Source: DATFCK01 sp963728975 (lineage in GTDB: Bacteria > Verrucomicrobiota > Verrucomicrobiia > Chthoniobacterales > UBA10450). Taken from it: a stretch of 64,000 nt of DNA. The notes below the pieces were generated by a model. It made no database searches and was not told the DNA's origin. It worked only from the letters and a program-made list of their open reading frames with translations. Numbering within the stretch: the first letter of the stretch is position 1; each line of letters begins with the position of its first letter. Location: the NCBI GenBank assembly GCA_963728975.1, contig CAVSMF010000001.1:434001-498000 (forward strand), given 5' to 3'. Shown here one piece after another: positions 17,512-26,336 of this stretch. The position numbers and the translations under genes were made by a program.

Positions 17512-17537
17512 AACCGGCCACAGGCCGGTTGCTACAG
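17512..17537 (-). repeat. AACCGGCC hairpin repeat, copy 1
   Basis: AAACCGGCCACAGGCCGGTT then GCTACA: an 8-bp perfect stem (AACCGGCC/GGCCGGTT) with a three-base loop and the same TGTAGC flank as copies at 47000 and 54800 (opposite orientation here). Confidence 0.7.
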
Positions 17538-17549
17538 GTCGCCAGCGAA

Positions 17550-18785
17550 CTAGTCGCGGCCCCAGACCATGGCCACCGAAGTCGTTAGGCTTCCCCCCAT
17601 GTTGAAGGTGAGAAAGCGCTTCGCGTCAGGAATCTGTCGCGCCCCAGCCTGATTGGTCAGGTGTTGATAAGCCTCAACCACCTGGCGCACTCCCGTCGCG
17701 CCCACCGGGTGACCATCCCCAATCAATCCACCGCCGGCGTTTACCGGAATTTCAAAGGGAAATGGACCGCGCATCTTCTCATTGCGGATCTGGGGCAGTG
17801 CCGTCGCCCCGCTCCTGGCCAGCTCTGCGCCTTTGCCCGGCTCGGCCAGTCCAAGAATTTCGTAAACAACGATCTCGGTGATCGAAAAACAATCATGCAC
17901 GTCCGCGCCATTGAGATCGCGCGGTTTCACATTTGCCATCCCGAATGCCTTCTCCGCCGCTTGCCGCGCGATCGAAAATGTCGGCGCATCCTTCTTGGCC
18001 AGCGGCAAGTAATCGGTGGCGTGACCGAAACCGAACAAGCGCGGTGTCGTCTTTTTATCGCGTCCGATTTTCTCCAGGTATTTTCCAGACACGAGCACGA
18101 GACCGGCCGAGCCGTCGGTGATCTGCGAGCAATCGGAAACTTTCAGGGGCGGCGCCACGCTCGGATTCTTGTCCGAGACCTGCGATGCGCAACTGAGAGT
18201 GAGATCGGCATCGCGCATCTGGGCCAGAGGATTCAGTTTGGCGTGGGCGTAATTTTTCCAGGCCACCGTTGCCAGATCGGCTTCGCTCGCTCCGTACTTG
18301 TCGATGTAGATTTGGGCGATGCGTCCAAACAATTTCGGAAACATGTAATCGCCGTACTCCGGTTTCTCGTTGTGATAATCGGCCGCCGCGCCAAGCACAT
18401 CGGAGCCATCCAGTGACGACATCGTTTTCTGCTGTTCCGCGCCGACGACGAGGACGACATCGTAAAAGCCGCCCATGATCCATTGCGCGCCTAACAAGAC
18501 AGAAAGCGCGCCCGACGCGCAGGCCGCTTCGGTGTGCATCGTGGGTATGCCGCGTAATTTCGGGTCGATCTCGGGGATGAACGCGCCCAGCTGCAATTGT
18601 TTCGTGAATTGCCCCGAATTGAAATTGCCAACTGCACCTGCCTGGATCTCCCCCGGATCGATCTTGGCGTCGTCGATCGCTTTTTTGCCGGCTTCAACGA
18701 TCAAATGCCGGATGGTCTTGCCTTCCTTTTTCAGATTGCGCTTAAAATCCGTGCGCCCGCCGCCAAGAATGTAGACGTCGTTCAT
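17550..18785 (-). CDS. thiolase (acetyl-CoA acetyltransferase, SCP2-thiolase type)
   Basis: A 411-residue thiolase-fold enzyme. The nucleophilic Cys sits in EAACASGALSVL; HDCFSITEIVV provides the catalytic His region. The C-terminal GGLIGDGHPVGATGVRQV carries the GHP-G motif. The layout follows the SCP-x/lipid-transfer thiolase subfamily rather than the classical AtoB type (no final CxGGG). It would cleave 3-ketoacyl-CoA or condense acetyl-CoA. Nearby glutaryl-CoA dehydrogenase on the same strand suggests a catabolic role. Confidence 0.88.
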   Translation of the reverse strand: MNDVYILGGGRTDFKRNLKKEGKTIRHLIVEAGKKAIDDAKIDPGEIQAGAVGNFNSGQFTKQLQLGAFIPEIDPKLRGIPTMHTEAACASGALSVLLGAQWIMGGFYDVVLVVGAEQQKTMSSLDGSDVLGAAADYHNEKPEYGDYMFPKLFGRIAQIYIDKYGASEADLATVAWKNYAHAKLNPLAQMRDADLTLSCASQVSDKNPSVAPPLKVSDCSQITDGSAGLVLVSGKYLEKIGRDKKTTPRLFGFGHATDYLPLAKKDAPTFSIARQAAEKAFGMANVKPRDLNGADVHDCFSITEIVVYEILGLAEPGKGAELARSGATALPQIRNEKMRGPFPFEIPVNAGGGLIGDGHPVGATGVRQVVEAYQHLTNQAGARQIPDAKRFLTFNMGGSLTTSVAMVWGRD

Positions 18786-18820
18786 GATCCTAATTTAACC
18801 AATCTTCCTGTACTGTCACT

Positions 18821-18912
18821 GTCATCCTGAGCGAAGTCGAAGGATCCCGTGGCACGGCCTAAAGGCTTTTCAATGAGATTCCTCCACTCCGCTTTGCTTC
18901 GCTCGGAATGAC
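18821..18912. repeat. GTCAT...ATGAC palindromic repeat
   Basis: Starts GTCATCCTGAGCGAAGTCGA and ends CTTCGCTCGGAATGAC, an imperfect inverted repeat of about 22 bp per arm with a ~50-base centre. Same family as 25428, 26189, 44736, 54934. Confidence 0.7.
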
Positions 18913-18921
18913 GGCACTGCT

Positions 18922-19446
18922 TCAGACAGGATCTGAACGATTCTCTTCCCCCAATAGATTAGCTACGGTGCGCCGGTCGGCTGGACGTTCGAGTTCCTGG
19001 ATAAATTGCCGAAACCGCGCCGAAAACAGCTCCTGGCGCAGGTTCCAGTATTGCTCCATTCCGGGCGAAGCAATGTAGTGCCGGAGAAGGCCGCACCATC
19101 CCCGCCAGATCTGCTCGTCCATCACCCCATGGATGTGATGAAAATGAATGGTCTCGAACGCCTTGAGAAATTGATAGCAAGAGTGAAAAAAACGGGCTTG
19201 CTCTTCCGCCGGCAGAGCCTGCAAATCCTCCAGACCCTTTCGCCATATCCGGGCCAGGTCGGCATTCTCGGCAAACGGTCTGGTCACATCACGGAGCGAT
19301 GTGGCCGCGGCGTCCTGCGCGGCAAGCTTGGCCAGCCGCGTGCTTTGATGCACTTGAAACGCGAGATAAAGGACGGAAAGAACCACCGCAATCGAACCGA
19401 TCATTTGCGAGATCGCGCTGATCGCATCCCAATCCGTGTGACTCAT
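18922..19446 (-). CDS. hypothetical protein with one N-terminal membrane helix
   Basis: About 174 residues from the preferred start (MSHTDWDAISAISQM), which leaves 13 bp after the upstream dehydrogenase stop; an alternative Met lies ten codons earlier. Residues ~15-32 (IGSIAVVLSVLYLAFQV) form a membrane helix. The rest is a soluble helical domain with LARIWRKGLEDL and WRGWCGLLRHYI. The pattern is common in unnamed single-helix proteins of Proteobacteria and Verrucomicrobia. No catalytic motif is visible. It is probably cotranscribed with the glutaryl-CoA dehydrogenase. Confidence 0.65.
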   Translation of the reverse strand: MSHTDWDAISAISQMIGSIAVVLSVLYLAFQVHQSTRLAKLAAQDAAATSLRDVTRPFAENADLARIWRKGLEDLQALPAEEQARFFHSCYQFLKAFETIHFHHIHGVMDEQIWRGWCGLLRHYIASPGMEQYWNLRQELFSARFRQFIQELERPADRRTVANLLGEENRSDPV

Positions 19447-19459
19447 ATCGTCCCATCCA

Positions 19460-20659
19460 TTAGGCAGAACCGCCAAAGGCGTCCAGCCCGGTGATATCGT
19501 GGCCGACCACCAGGGTATGAATGTCGTGCGTGCCTTCGTAGGTGAAAACGCTCTCCAGGTTCATCAGATGCCGGATCACGGAATAACGATCGGTAATGCC
19601 TACGGCGCCCAGAATGTCGCGCGATTTGCGCGCGCATTCGAGCGCCATCCAGGTGTTGTTCCGCTTGGCCAGAGAGATCTGGGCGGGTCGGATCGTCCCC
19701 GCTTCCATCAAGCGGGTCAGACGCAACGCCAGTAATTGCCCCTTGGTTATTTCCTGCACCATCCAGACCAGCTTTTCCTGGACTAACTGGAACCCGCCAA
19801 TCGGCCGGCCAAATTGTTCGCGCGATTTGGCGTAAGCCAGCGCCGTTTCGTAACAATCGGTCGCCGCCCCGATCACCCCCCAGGCAATACCGGTCCGCGC
19901 CTGGGAAAGACATGTCAGCGGCGCGCGTAATCCAGACGCTTTGGGCAAACGGTTCTCCGCCGGTATCCGGCAATTCTCAAACCAGCATTCTGATGTCCGC
20001 GACATGCGAAGGCTGAATTTGCCCTCGATATCCTGAGCCCGAAATCCGGGCGCATCCTTTTCCACGATGAATCCCCCAACCCGTCCTTCGTCATCCTTCG
20101 CCCAGACAACTTTGACATCGGCGATGGAGGCATTGCCGATCCAGCATTTACTGCCGTTCAAAATATACTGATCTCCCTCCCGAACGGCGCGCGTTTCCAT
20201 TCCGCCGGGATCCGAGCCGTGCCCGTGTTCCGTTAACGCGAAACAACCCACCCGTTCGCCTGAAACCAACCCGGGGAGCCATCGCGCCTGCTGTTCGGGG
20301 CTGCCAAAAGAATGGATCGCGTGAATGGCCAGCGATCCCTGGACCGACGCCAGCGAGCGCACACCCGAGTCGCCCCGCTCCAGTTCCTGCATAATAAGCC
20401 CGTAGGCTGTATAGCTAAGCCCTGCGCATCCGTGGCCGTGCAAATACGGGGCAAAAAAACGCAGGGCGCCCATGCGCGCTATGAGATGCTCCGGAAATCT
20501 GCCGGCTCGGTGACAAGGCACGACCTCCGGCATCACTTCCTCCTGCGCAAACTGCCGGGCCCGATCGCGCGCCGCGCGTTCCTCGTCGGTGAGCAGCTCT
20601 TCAATACCGTAATAATCCAGCGATGTCGGAGTCATGCGGTCTGTCAGTCGCGTCGACAC
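19460..20659 (-). CDS. gcdH: glutaryl-CoA dehydrogenase-like acyl-CoA dehydrogenase
   Basis: A 399-residue FAD-dependent dehydrogenase. DYYGIEELLTDEER begins the fold; LIMQELERGDSGVRSLASVQ, CFALTEHGHGSDPGGMETRA and FTYEGTHDIHTLVVGHDITG (catalytic Glu in YEGTHDIH, FAD loop) fit the GcdH subfamily. GcdH converts glutaryl-CoA to crotonyl-CoA plus CO2, the last specific step of lysine and tryptophan breakdown. The lysine 6-aminotransferase and aminoadipate-semialdehyde dehydrogenase 20 kb away support this. A Met eight codons later is an equally good start. Confidence 0.85.
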   Translation of the reverse strand: MSTRLTDRMTPTSLDYYGIEELLTDEERAARDRARQFAQEEVMPEVVPCHRAGRFPEHLIARMGALRFFAPYLHGHGCAGLSYTAYGLIMQELERGDSGVRSLASVQGSLAIHAIHSFGSPEQQARWLPGLVSGERVGCFALTEHGHGSDPGGMETRAVREGDQYILNGSKCWIGNASIADVKVVWAKDDEGRVGGFIVEKDAPGFRAQDIEGKFSLRMSRTSECWFENCRIPAENRLPKASGLRAPLTCLSQARTGIAWGVIGAATDCYETALAYAKSREQFGRPIGGFQLVQEKLVWMVQEITKGQLLALRLTRLMEAGTIRPAQISLAKRNNTWMALECARKSRDILGAVGITDRYSVIRHLMNLESVFTYEGTHDIHTLVVGHDITGLDAFGGSA

Positions 20660-20816
20660 TATTACGCCTCCAATCCACGATCAATAAGATCGGATGTCAT
20701 AGACGTTTCTCTTCCAGTATCCCTCCAGGGCTTATACCCTTTTTGGATCGAGGCCGGTGGTTTACACCACCGGCTAATTTCCAACAACCCTTCGGGCTAA
20801 CCCAACAAGAGCGGCG

Positions 20817-21086
20817 CCTGTAGCGGCGCTCTATGAGCGCCGCATCCCTTCGTCCCAGTAACCTGTAGCGGCGCTCTATGAGCGTCGCATTCCTTCGCCC
20901 CAGTAACCTGTAGCGGCGCTCTATGAGCGTCGCATCCCTTCCCCCCAGTAACCTGTAGCGGCGCTCTATGAGCGTCGCATTCCTTCGCCCCAGTAACCTG
21001 TAGCGGCGCTCTATGAGCGTCGCATTCCTTCGCCCCAGTAACCTGTAGCGGCGCTCTATGAGCGCCGCATCCCTTCGTCCCAATCA
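20817..21086. repeat. tandem array of six 45-bp hairpin units
   Basis: Six head-to-tail units starting CCTGTAGCGGCGCTCTATGA at 20817, 20862, 20907, 20952, 20997 and 21042. Each has a 9-bp stem GCGGCGCTC/GAGCGYCGC around a TAT loop. Units 1 and 6 are fully paired (GAGCGCCGC); units 2-5 carry GAGCGTCGC, which stays paired in RNA as a G-U wobble. The 45-bp period leaves frames open on both strands, but a peptide repeat is unlikely. Relatives with a compensatory stem (GCGGCGGTC/GACCGCCGC) are at 21087 and 28385. Confidence 0.9.
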
Positions 21087-21116
21087 TTTGCGACGGTCAT
21101 AGACCGCCGCTACAAA
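21087..21116. repeat. GCGGCGGTC hairpin, inverted single copy ending the array
   Basis: TTTGCGACGGTCATAGACCG followed by CCGCTACAAA, an imperfect palindrome in the opposite orientation to the array. Its stem differs from the array units at two positions that change together. Confidence 0.7.
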
Positions 21117-21178
21117 TGGAAGGCTTGCCCAGTTGGGCGTTGAACGTTGGACGTTTTCATCCGAAATAGCACCCAGCC

Positions 21179-22802
21179 ATGGCCCGACTTCATGAATACC
21201 AGGGCAAAGCCATTCTTGCCGCCAACGGATTTGCGATCCCGCGCGGCCGGGCCGCCTCGACCCCGGATGAAGCCGTCATGGCGGCCGGGGAACTCGGCGC
21301 CACCAGGAAGAACGCCGAAGTCGTCATCAAGATTCAAGCCTGGACCACCGGACGCGCCGGTATTGGCGGAGTGGCCTTTGCCAAAACGCTCAGATGAAGT
21401 TCGCGATCACGCCGCCCGCATGCTGGCAATGAAGGTCGGACAGTTTCCGGTCGAAGCAGTGCTGGTGGAAGAGAAGCTCGATATCGACCGCGAATTTTTT
21501 CTTTCCTTCGCGATCGACGATGCCGCCCGCGCGCCGGTGATTATTTTCGCCGCCGGCGGAGGCACAGGAATCGAAGAGCGGGCCGCTTCGACCCGGCGCA
21601 TCGCCTGCGATGTGAATCGCGGGCCACTGGATTCGGCTTTACGCGAAACAGTTGGTTCCTGCGGACTTTCGGAAGCGCACGCAGCACAGCTTGCCGAGTC
21701 GATCCGAAAATTATTTGCCGCCGCCCGCAGCGTCGAAGCCCGATCGCTCGAGATCAATCCGCTGGCGCTGACGAAAGACGGCCGGTTCGTGGCCGCCGAT
21801 TGCCGGATCACGATCGACGATTACGCGGTAGCCCGGCACCCCGAATTAAAGATCGAGATCGCGCGCGAATTCGATCATCCGCCAACACAGCTCGAACGCG
21901 TCGCCTATGCGGTGGAGCAAAACGATCATCGCGGCACGTTTTATTTCGCCCAGTTAGCCACCGAAGCGCCGAAAGATTCCAAAGGCCTGGCGGGGTTTCA
22001 CGGCGCCGGCGGCGGCGGCTCGATGATGTCGATGGACGCGATCGTTAATGCCGGCTTTACCATCGCAAACTTCACCGATACCAGCGGCAATCCATCCGCG
22101 TCCAAAGTATATCGCGCCAGCCGGATCATCCTGGCCCAGCCTGATCTGGTGGGCTACTTCGGTTCGGGCTCCGGCGTGGCCAGTCAGGAACAATATTGGT
22201 CGGCCTACGGACTCGCGAAAGCATTCTGGGAACTCGATCTCGATATTCCCGCGGTCATTCGCCTGGGTGGCAACGCCGAAGATCGCGCTGTCGATATTCT
22301 CGATAGAATGTCGAAGTTGTTGCGCGCGCCGGTCGAAGGCTACCGCAAGACCGACACTCCGGCCTTCATCGCGGAGCGATTCGCGGAACTCGTTGGGGGC
22401 GCAAGCGGCCCGAAATGGAAACCACGGGCGCCGCGCATACCGAAGTTCGTCAAGGATCCATCGGCCGCCATGCTCCCGGTGAAAGGCGGCCGGGTATGGA
22501 TCGACACCACAAAGTGGCCGGAGATTCGCCGCGCGGTCGAGACGCACTCTGGCGGACTCGTTGTCGACCGAAACAGCGCACCTGCGCCCGCCCTGCCGGA
22601 CGAGGAGTTCGCTACCAAGGATTCCGAATTGCTCGGGTGCGACGTCGAGTGCCGGCTCGCCGGAATCGACGGCTTCTATCTGGAGCTCGATATTCCCGGA
22701 TTGGACGAACTGATTGGACACAAAGTTGCCGCGGGATCGCTGAAAGGAACCAAGGCCATGGAAGTATTCATCGCCGAGCGGAAGTGTGAACGAGAACTTT
22801 AA
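21179..22802 (+). CDS. ATP-citrate lyase small-subunit-like / SucC-like ligase subunit (one frameshift)
   Basis: MARLHEYQGKAILAANGFAI is the SucC-type ATP-grasp start. The protein stops at 21397 in the first frame, but reading continues perfectly one frame on (SDEVRDHAARMLAMKVGQFP), implying one extra base near 21390. Then come the ATP-grasp residues (ARSLEINPLALTKDGRFVAA), a CoA-ligase-like domain (GFHGAGGGGSMMSMDAIVNA, FTDTSGNPSASKVYRA) and about 110 extra C-terminal residues. The downstream gene fuses SucD to a citryl-CoA lyase domain, so the pair more likely makes/cleaves citryl-CoA than succinyl-CoA. Substrate is inferred from context. Confidence 0.75.
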
Positions 22803-22827
22803 TCATGGCGCCAGGCACGCCTCGGAA

Positions 22828-22856
22828 TTGACATATTCACGAATTGTGACTACAGT
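22828..22856 (+). promoter_or_regulatory. sigma-70-like promoter of the toxin-antitoxin module
   Basis: TTGACA (22828-22833), a 17-base spacer and TACAGT (22851-22856). Transcription would begin about 7 bases later, at or next to the ATG at 22863, suggesting a leaderless antitoxin mRNA. Confidence 0.55.
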
Positions 22857-22862
22857 GACCAC

Positions 22863-23117
22863 ATGATTGCCACCTTGCGAGAGGCGAAAGCAAAACTTTC
22901 GCGGATGGTAAAGCTGGCGGCAAATGGAGAAGAAATCCTCATTACTGTTCATGGCAAAGTGCAGGCGCGCCTAACCCAGCCGGCCCGCAAACGATCGCCG
23001 GGTGACAATCGCAAGTGGGCGCGTGAGCTGGCCGCGCTACGGCGCAAATACAGCACCGGAAAGCGCGGACGCACGGCGGAGAAAATTATCTCCGAGGGCC
23101 GCGAAGAACGCTTTTAA
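22863..23117 (+). CDS. Phd/YefM-type antitoxin
   Basis: An 84-residue protein whose N-terminal half (MIATLREAKAKLSRMV, GEEILITVHGKVQARL) matches the DNA-binding domain of Phd/YefM antitoxins; the basic C-terminal half would be the toxin-neutralising tail. It overlaps the PIN toxin start by one base (TAATG). Autoregulation at the promoter just upstream is expected for this family. The module sits between the two ATP-citrate-lyase-like genes. Confidence 0.88.
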   Translation: MIATLREAKAKLSRMVKLAANGEEILITVHGKVQARLTQPARKRSPGDNRKWARELAALRRKYSTGKRGRTAEKIISEGREERF

Positions 23118-23566
23118 TGAGGTATTGGGACACGTCGGTTCTGCTAAAACTCTTTGTAGAAGAAGATGACTCAAGGCTTTTCGCCGCGTTAATCGAAGAG
23201 GCCGGTGAAGTCATTCATACATCGGAGCTCTCGCGTTTGGAGCTGCTCCGCGGATTGTGGGGAAAGCGACTGGATGGAGTCATTGTGGCGGGCGCTGAAA
23301 AAACGCTCATGCGCCGGTTCGAGAGTGAAGTGGAAATGAAACGCATCATTCTGGTTCCGGTCGGCACTGATGTCCGCAGAGAGTTCGAAGCGGTGCTAAG
23401 AGTTTGCTATGCGCGCCAGCGGCCCGTTCGCGTGCGCACGCTAGATGCGCTGCACCTAGCGTCGGCGCTTGTATCGAGAGTGAAGGAGGTTGTTTGCACC
23501 GACGCGCGGATGAGAGAGGCAGCAGGCGTCCTCAAAATGGACATTTACCCCCGGGGATCCCATTGA
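23117..23566 (+). CDS. VapC-like PIN-domain toxin (ribonuclease)
   Basis: A 149-residue PIN domain. Acidic metal-binding residues are visible at WDTSVLLKLF (first Asp), ELSRLELLRGL (Glu), RTLDALHLASAL (Asp) and CTDARMREAAG (Asp), in the right order. VapC toxins cleave tRNA or rRNA and are held by the cognate antitoxin, here the Phd-like protein. It ends 128 bp before the lyase large-subunit-like gene. All four acidic positions are intact, so it is probably active. Confidence 0.9.
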   Translation: MRYWDTSVLLKLFVEEDDSRLFAALIEEAGEVIHTSELSRLELLRGLWGKRLDGVIVAGAEKTLMRRFESEVEMKRIILVPVGTDVRREFEAVLRVCYARQRPVRVRTLDALHLASALVSRVKEVVCTDARMREAAGVLKMDIYPRGSH

Positions 23567-23694
23567 AGCCAACGCCCGATATGGTCGATAATAGGCGCAG
23601 TTTGCGGTTGATTAGTTTTTTGTCGCGCCGGGCAGTGATTGCGAGAAGAAACTCACTGCGAGTAAATTCGATTCAAATTAGGACACCGTTTTAA

Positions 23695-25407
23695 ATGGCA
23701 ATTTTGATCGACGAGACGAAGCGCGTTCTGGTGCAAGGAATTACTGGCCGCGAAGGTCGGGCCCGCACAAAGCTGATGCGCGAGTACGGAACCAGTGTGG
23801 TCGCCGGTGTGACGCCGGGGAAAGGCGGTCAGACTGTGCTCGGTGTGCCGGTGTTCAACACGCCGCAGGACGCGGTCAAAGCTTTGGGCAAGATCGACAT
23901 CTCCGTTCTGTTTGTTCCCGCAGCAGGTGTGAAGGACGCGGCCATCTCCGCGATTGAGGCGGGCATCAAGCTTACCGTGCTCGTTCCCGATCGCGTTCCG
24001 GTTTGGGACGCGATGGAAATCGCCGCGGCCGCGAAAGCGAATGGCGCAACTTTTCTTGGACCGAACACGCTCGGTGTTTTGAGTCCGGGCAAGGCTGTTG
24101 TCGGCATGATCGGAGGTCGCGCCGAAAGTGCGAGACAATGGTTCAAGCCCGGCATCCCAAAGGGCGTTGGCGTCATCAGTCGTTCCGGGGGAATGGCTTC
24201 GAGCACCGGTTATTATCTGGGTCAAGCAGGCGTACGCATTTCGACCATCGCCCACATCGGCGGCGACGCAGTCCTGGGAATTCGGATTCCAGACGCAGCT
24301 TTGATGTTCGAAGCCGACCCATTTACCGAAGCGATCGTGATCTTCGGTGAAATTGGTTCCTCCCAGGAAGAAGAACTGGCCCAGCTGATCAACGATCGTA
24401 AAGTCACCAAACCTGTGATTGCCTACATCGGCGGCAAGGCGGCGCGAGAAGGCACCCGTTTTAGTCATGCCGGCGCGATCATCGAAGGCGGCCGCGGCAC
24501 GCACGCCGGTAAAGTGAAAGCGCTGCGGGAAGCGGGAGCCGCAGTGGTAGATGCGTTTGGCGATCTCCCGAGCGCAGTGGTGGAAATTCTCAAACGAACA
24601 AAAGGAGAAAGTCTGATGAGTGAAACCGACAAAAAAGCGGTCTGGAACACGGCTGTGACCCGGATCGAGCCTAACCGGGTCGCGGTCCGCGGATACGATA
24701 TTGCCGAACTGATGGGGCGCGTTTCGTTCGGTGCCGCGGTTCATTTGATTCTTACCGGCGAACTGCCCTCGCCGGCGATCGGAAAATTAATGGATGGGAT
24801 CTTAGTGTCGTCGATCGATCACGGGGCAACGCCGCCCAGCGCCCTGGCCGCTCGCACGGTTGCGTCCACCGGCGCTTCCTTGAGCGCGTCCGTCGCCGCC
24901 GGCATTATGTCGATCAATCGGCATCACGGCGGTGCTATCGAAGATTGCGCCCGGCAATTGAAAGCAATCGCCGATCGATCCGCGAAGGATTCCATTTCGA
25001 TGGATGAATCGGCTACCCGGACATTGGCGACGATGAAGGACGCCGGAGATCGCATGCCGGGATTTGGCCATCGTTACCACACCAAGGACCCGCGGACGGC
25101 CCGCTTGTTTGAACTGGCGGCCGAAGCCGGGGTGGACGGTCCGCACATGAAAGCGGCGCGCGCCGTCGAAAAATCGTTCGCCGAGGCCAAGAAAGCGCTC
25201 CCGATCAATGTGGACGGAGCGATTGGCGCGATCCTGGCCGATCTGGGGATGAATCCCGCGGCGTTCAACGGTATTTTTATGATTGCGCGCACTCCGGGTT
25301 TGGTCGCGCACGTGATCGAAGAGCAAACTCGCGAAAAACCAATGCGCCGCATCGATCCGGTGAATCACGGATACGACGGGCCGCCATCACGAAATATTCC
25401 GAGGTGA
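23695..25407 (+). CDS. ATP-citrate lyase large-subunit-like: SucD domain fused to citryl-CoA lyase
   Basis: A 570-residue fusion. Residues 1-~305 are SucD-like: VLVQGITGREGRARTKLMRE, GPNTLGVLSPGKA, GVGVISRSGGMASSTGYYL, AYIGGKAAREGTRFSHAGAI (phospho-His region). From ~310 a citrate-synthase-fold domain follows: VRGYDIAELMGRVSFGAAVH, INRHHGGAIEDCA, PGFGHRYHTKDPRTARLFEL and INVDGAIGAILADLGMNP, carrying the His and Asp catalytic residues. This SucD-citrate synthase order is that of ATP-citrate lyase large subunits. It would cleave citrate to acetyl-CoA and oxaloacetate with the SucC-like partner, or possibly run in reverse. Aconitase and IDH follow. Confidence 0.82.
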   Translation: MAILIDETKRVLVQGITGREGRARTKLMREYGTSVVAGVTPGKGGQTVLGVPVFNTPQDAVKALGKIDISVLFVPAAGVKDAAISAIEAGIKLTVLVPDRVPVWDAMEIAAAAKANGATFLGPNTLGVLSPGKAVVGMIGGRAESARQWFKPGIPKGVGVISRSGGMASSTGYYLGQAGVRISTIAHIGGDAVLGIRIPDAALMFEADPFTEAIVIFGEIGSSQEEELAQLINDRKVTKPVIAYIGGKAAREGTRFSHAGAIIEGGRGTHAGKVKALREAGAAVVDAFGDLPSAVVEILKRTKGESLMSETDKKAVWNTAVTRIEPNRVAVRGYDIAELMGRVSFGAAVHLILTGELPSPAIGKLMDGILVSSIDHGATPPSALAARTVASTGASLSASVAAGIMSINRHHGGAIEDCARQLKAIADRSAKDSISMDESATRTLATMKDAGDRMPGFGHRYHTKDPRTARLFELAAEAGVDGPHMKAARAVEKSFAEAKKALPINVDGAIGAILADLGMNPAAFNGIFMIARTPGLVAHVIEEQTREKPMRRIDPVNHGYDGPPSRNIPR

Positions 25408-25427
25408 GCATTCGCTTTTTTTTGCTC

Positions 25428-25513
25428 GTCATCCTGAGCGCAGCGAAGGATCGGGTGTCACGTCCTCATCAAATCATCCCCGGATCCCGATTCTTCGCTC
25501 CGCTCAGAATGAC
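25428..25513. repeat. GTCAT...ATGAC palindromic repeat
   Basis: Starts GTCATCCTGAGCGCAGCGAA and ends CTTCGCTCCGCTCAGAATGAC; imperfect inverted arms with a variable centre. It follows the lyase gene directly and could fold as a terminator-like hairpin. Confidence 0.7.
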
Positions 25514-25547
25514 AGTAAAAAATCTGGTAATCTAATCCTCTATCACC

Positions 25548-26147
25548 ATGACAACGACCCAACAAACTAGCTACGGAGTAAAAGAAATCGCGGAACTGTT
25601 TCCGCCGCTCCTGCAAATCAAAGACGCGTCCCTCCGCGAAAAAGTGGCGGCGGTCTGGAACGAAGCGATCACCACGGGGTGTGGGGGGAAGGGCTGGACT
25701 TTCGACGAATTGCGCGCGGTCAAGTTCACTCTCCTGGCCGGCGATATCGATATGAAATTCGTCGAACACTTGAATTCCTGCGCGCTCCAATGCATCGCCA
25801 TCGCCGATGTGCTCGAGAAATCGTTCCGGTGCGATATCCCGGTCCAGCGCGATTACCTCATCGCCGGCGCCCTCCTGGCCGATGTCGGTAAGCCGCTCGA
25901 ATACGATAAGGACGCGTCGGGCAAGGTGATCCAGGGAAGCTTCGGCCAGCAATTGCGGCATCCCTTCAGCGGCGTCGCACTCGCATACAAGCACGGCATT
26001 CCCGGTGAAGTGATGCACATCATCGCCACCCATAGCCACGAGGGCGATAAGGTGGAACGCTCGATCGAGTCGATCATTTTTCATCATGCCGACTTCGTGG
26101 ATTTCGATATCGCCAAAGTTATGGGCAAACGCGCAGCGAAAAAGTGA
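25548..26147 (+). CDS. HD-domain protein with altered metal motif
   Basis: A 199-residue helical protein of the HD superfamily: HLNSCALQCIAIADVLEK (first His), LIAGALLADVGKPLEYD (the HD pair, written AD here), LRHPFSGVALAYKHGIP, IATHSHEGDK and HHADFVDFDI. The first metal ligand pair has lost its His (HD to AD), while the later His and Asp positions remain. Phosphohydrolase activity is therefore uncertain. It sits between lyase and aconitase genes on the same strand, so a nucleotide-related or regulatory role in this block is possible but unproven. Confidence 0.7.
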   Translation: MTTTQQTSYGVKEIAELFPPLLQIKDASLREKVAAVWNEAITTGCGGKGWTFDELRAVKFTLLAGDIDMKFVEHLNSCALQCIAIADVLEKSFRCDIPVQRDYLIAGALLADVGKPLEYDKDASGKVIQGSFGQQLRHPFSGVALAYKHGIPGEVMHIIATHSHEGDKVERSIESIIFHHADFVDFDIAKVMGKRAAKK

Positions 26148-26153
26148 TTTTGA

Positions 26154-26306
26154 CCCGCGAATGACGCAAATTGACGCGAAAGTTAAGTGTCATCCTGAGC
26201 GAAGCGTAGCGAAGTCGAAGGATCCCGTGGCGTCACAGTTCGGTAGTGCTACGGGATTCCTCGACTGCGCTCGGAATGACAAATTGTAATTCGCGTCATT
26301 CGCGGG
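26154..26306. repeat. nested palindromic repeat (CGCGAATGACGC arms around a GTCAT element)
   Basis: Outer arms CCCGCGAATGACGCAAATTG (26154) and TAATTCGCGTCATTCGCGGG (ending 26306) match at 18 of 20 positions when one is reversed. Between them is a full GTCAT...ATGAC repeat (26189-26280). A similar outer-arm pair occurs at 37962-38052. Confidence 0.75.
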
Positions 26307-26336
26307 AACATCTAGTTTACTGGAACACCTGACATT

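Noticed and set aside
20817..21086. CRISPR array
   Set aside because: Units are contiguous with no variable spacers, and there are no cas genes nearby.
20697..21087. Long minus-strand frames of 15-residue repeats across the 45-bp array
   Set aside because: Any repeat with a period divisible by three stays open in several frames; the hairpin structure and intergenic setting argue for non-coding DNA.
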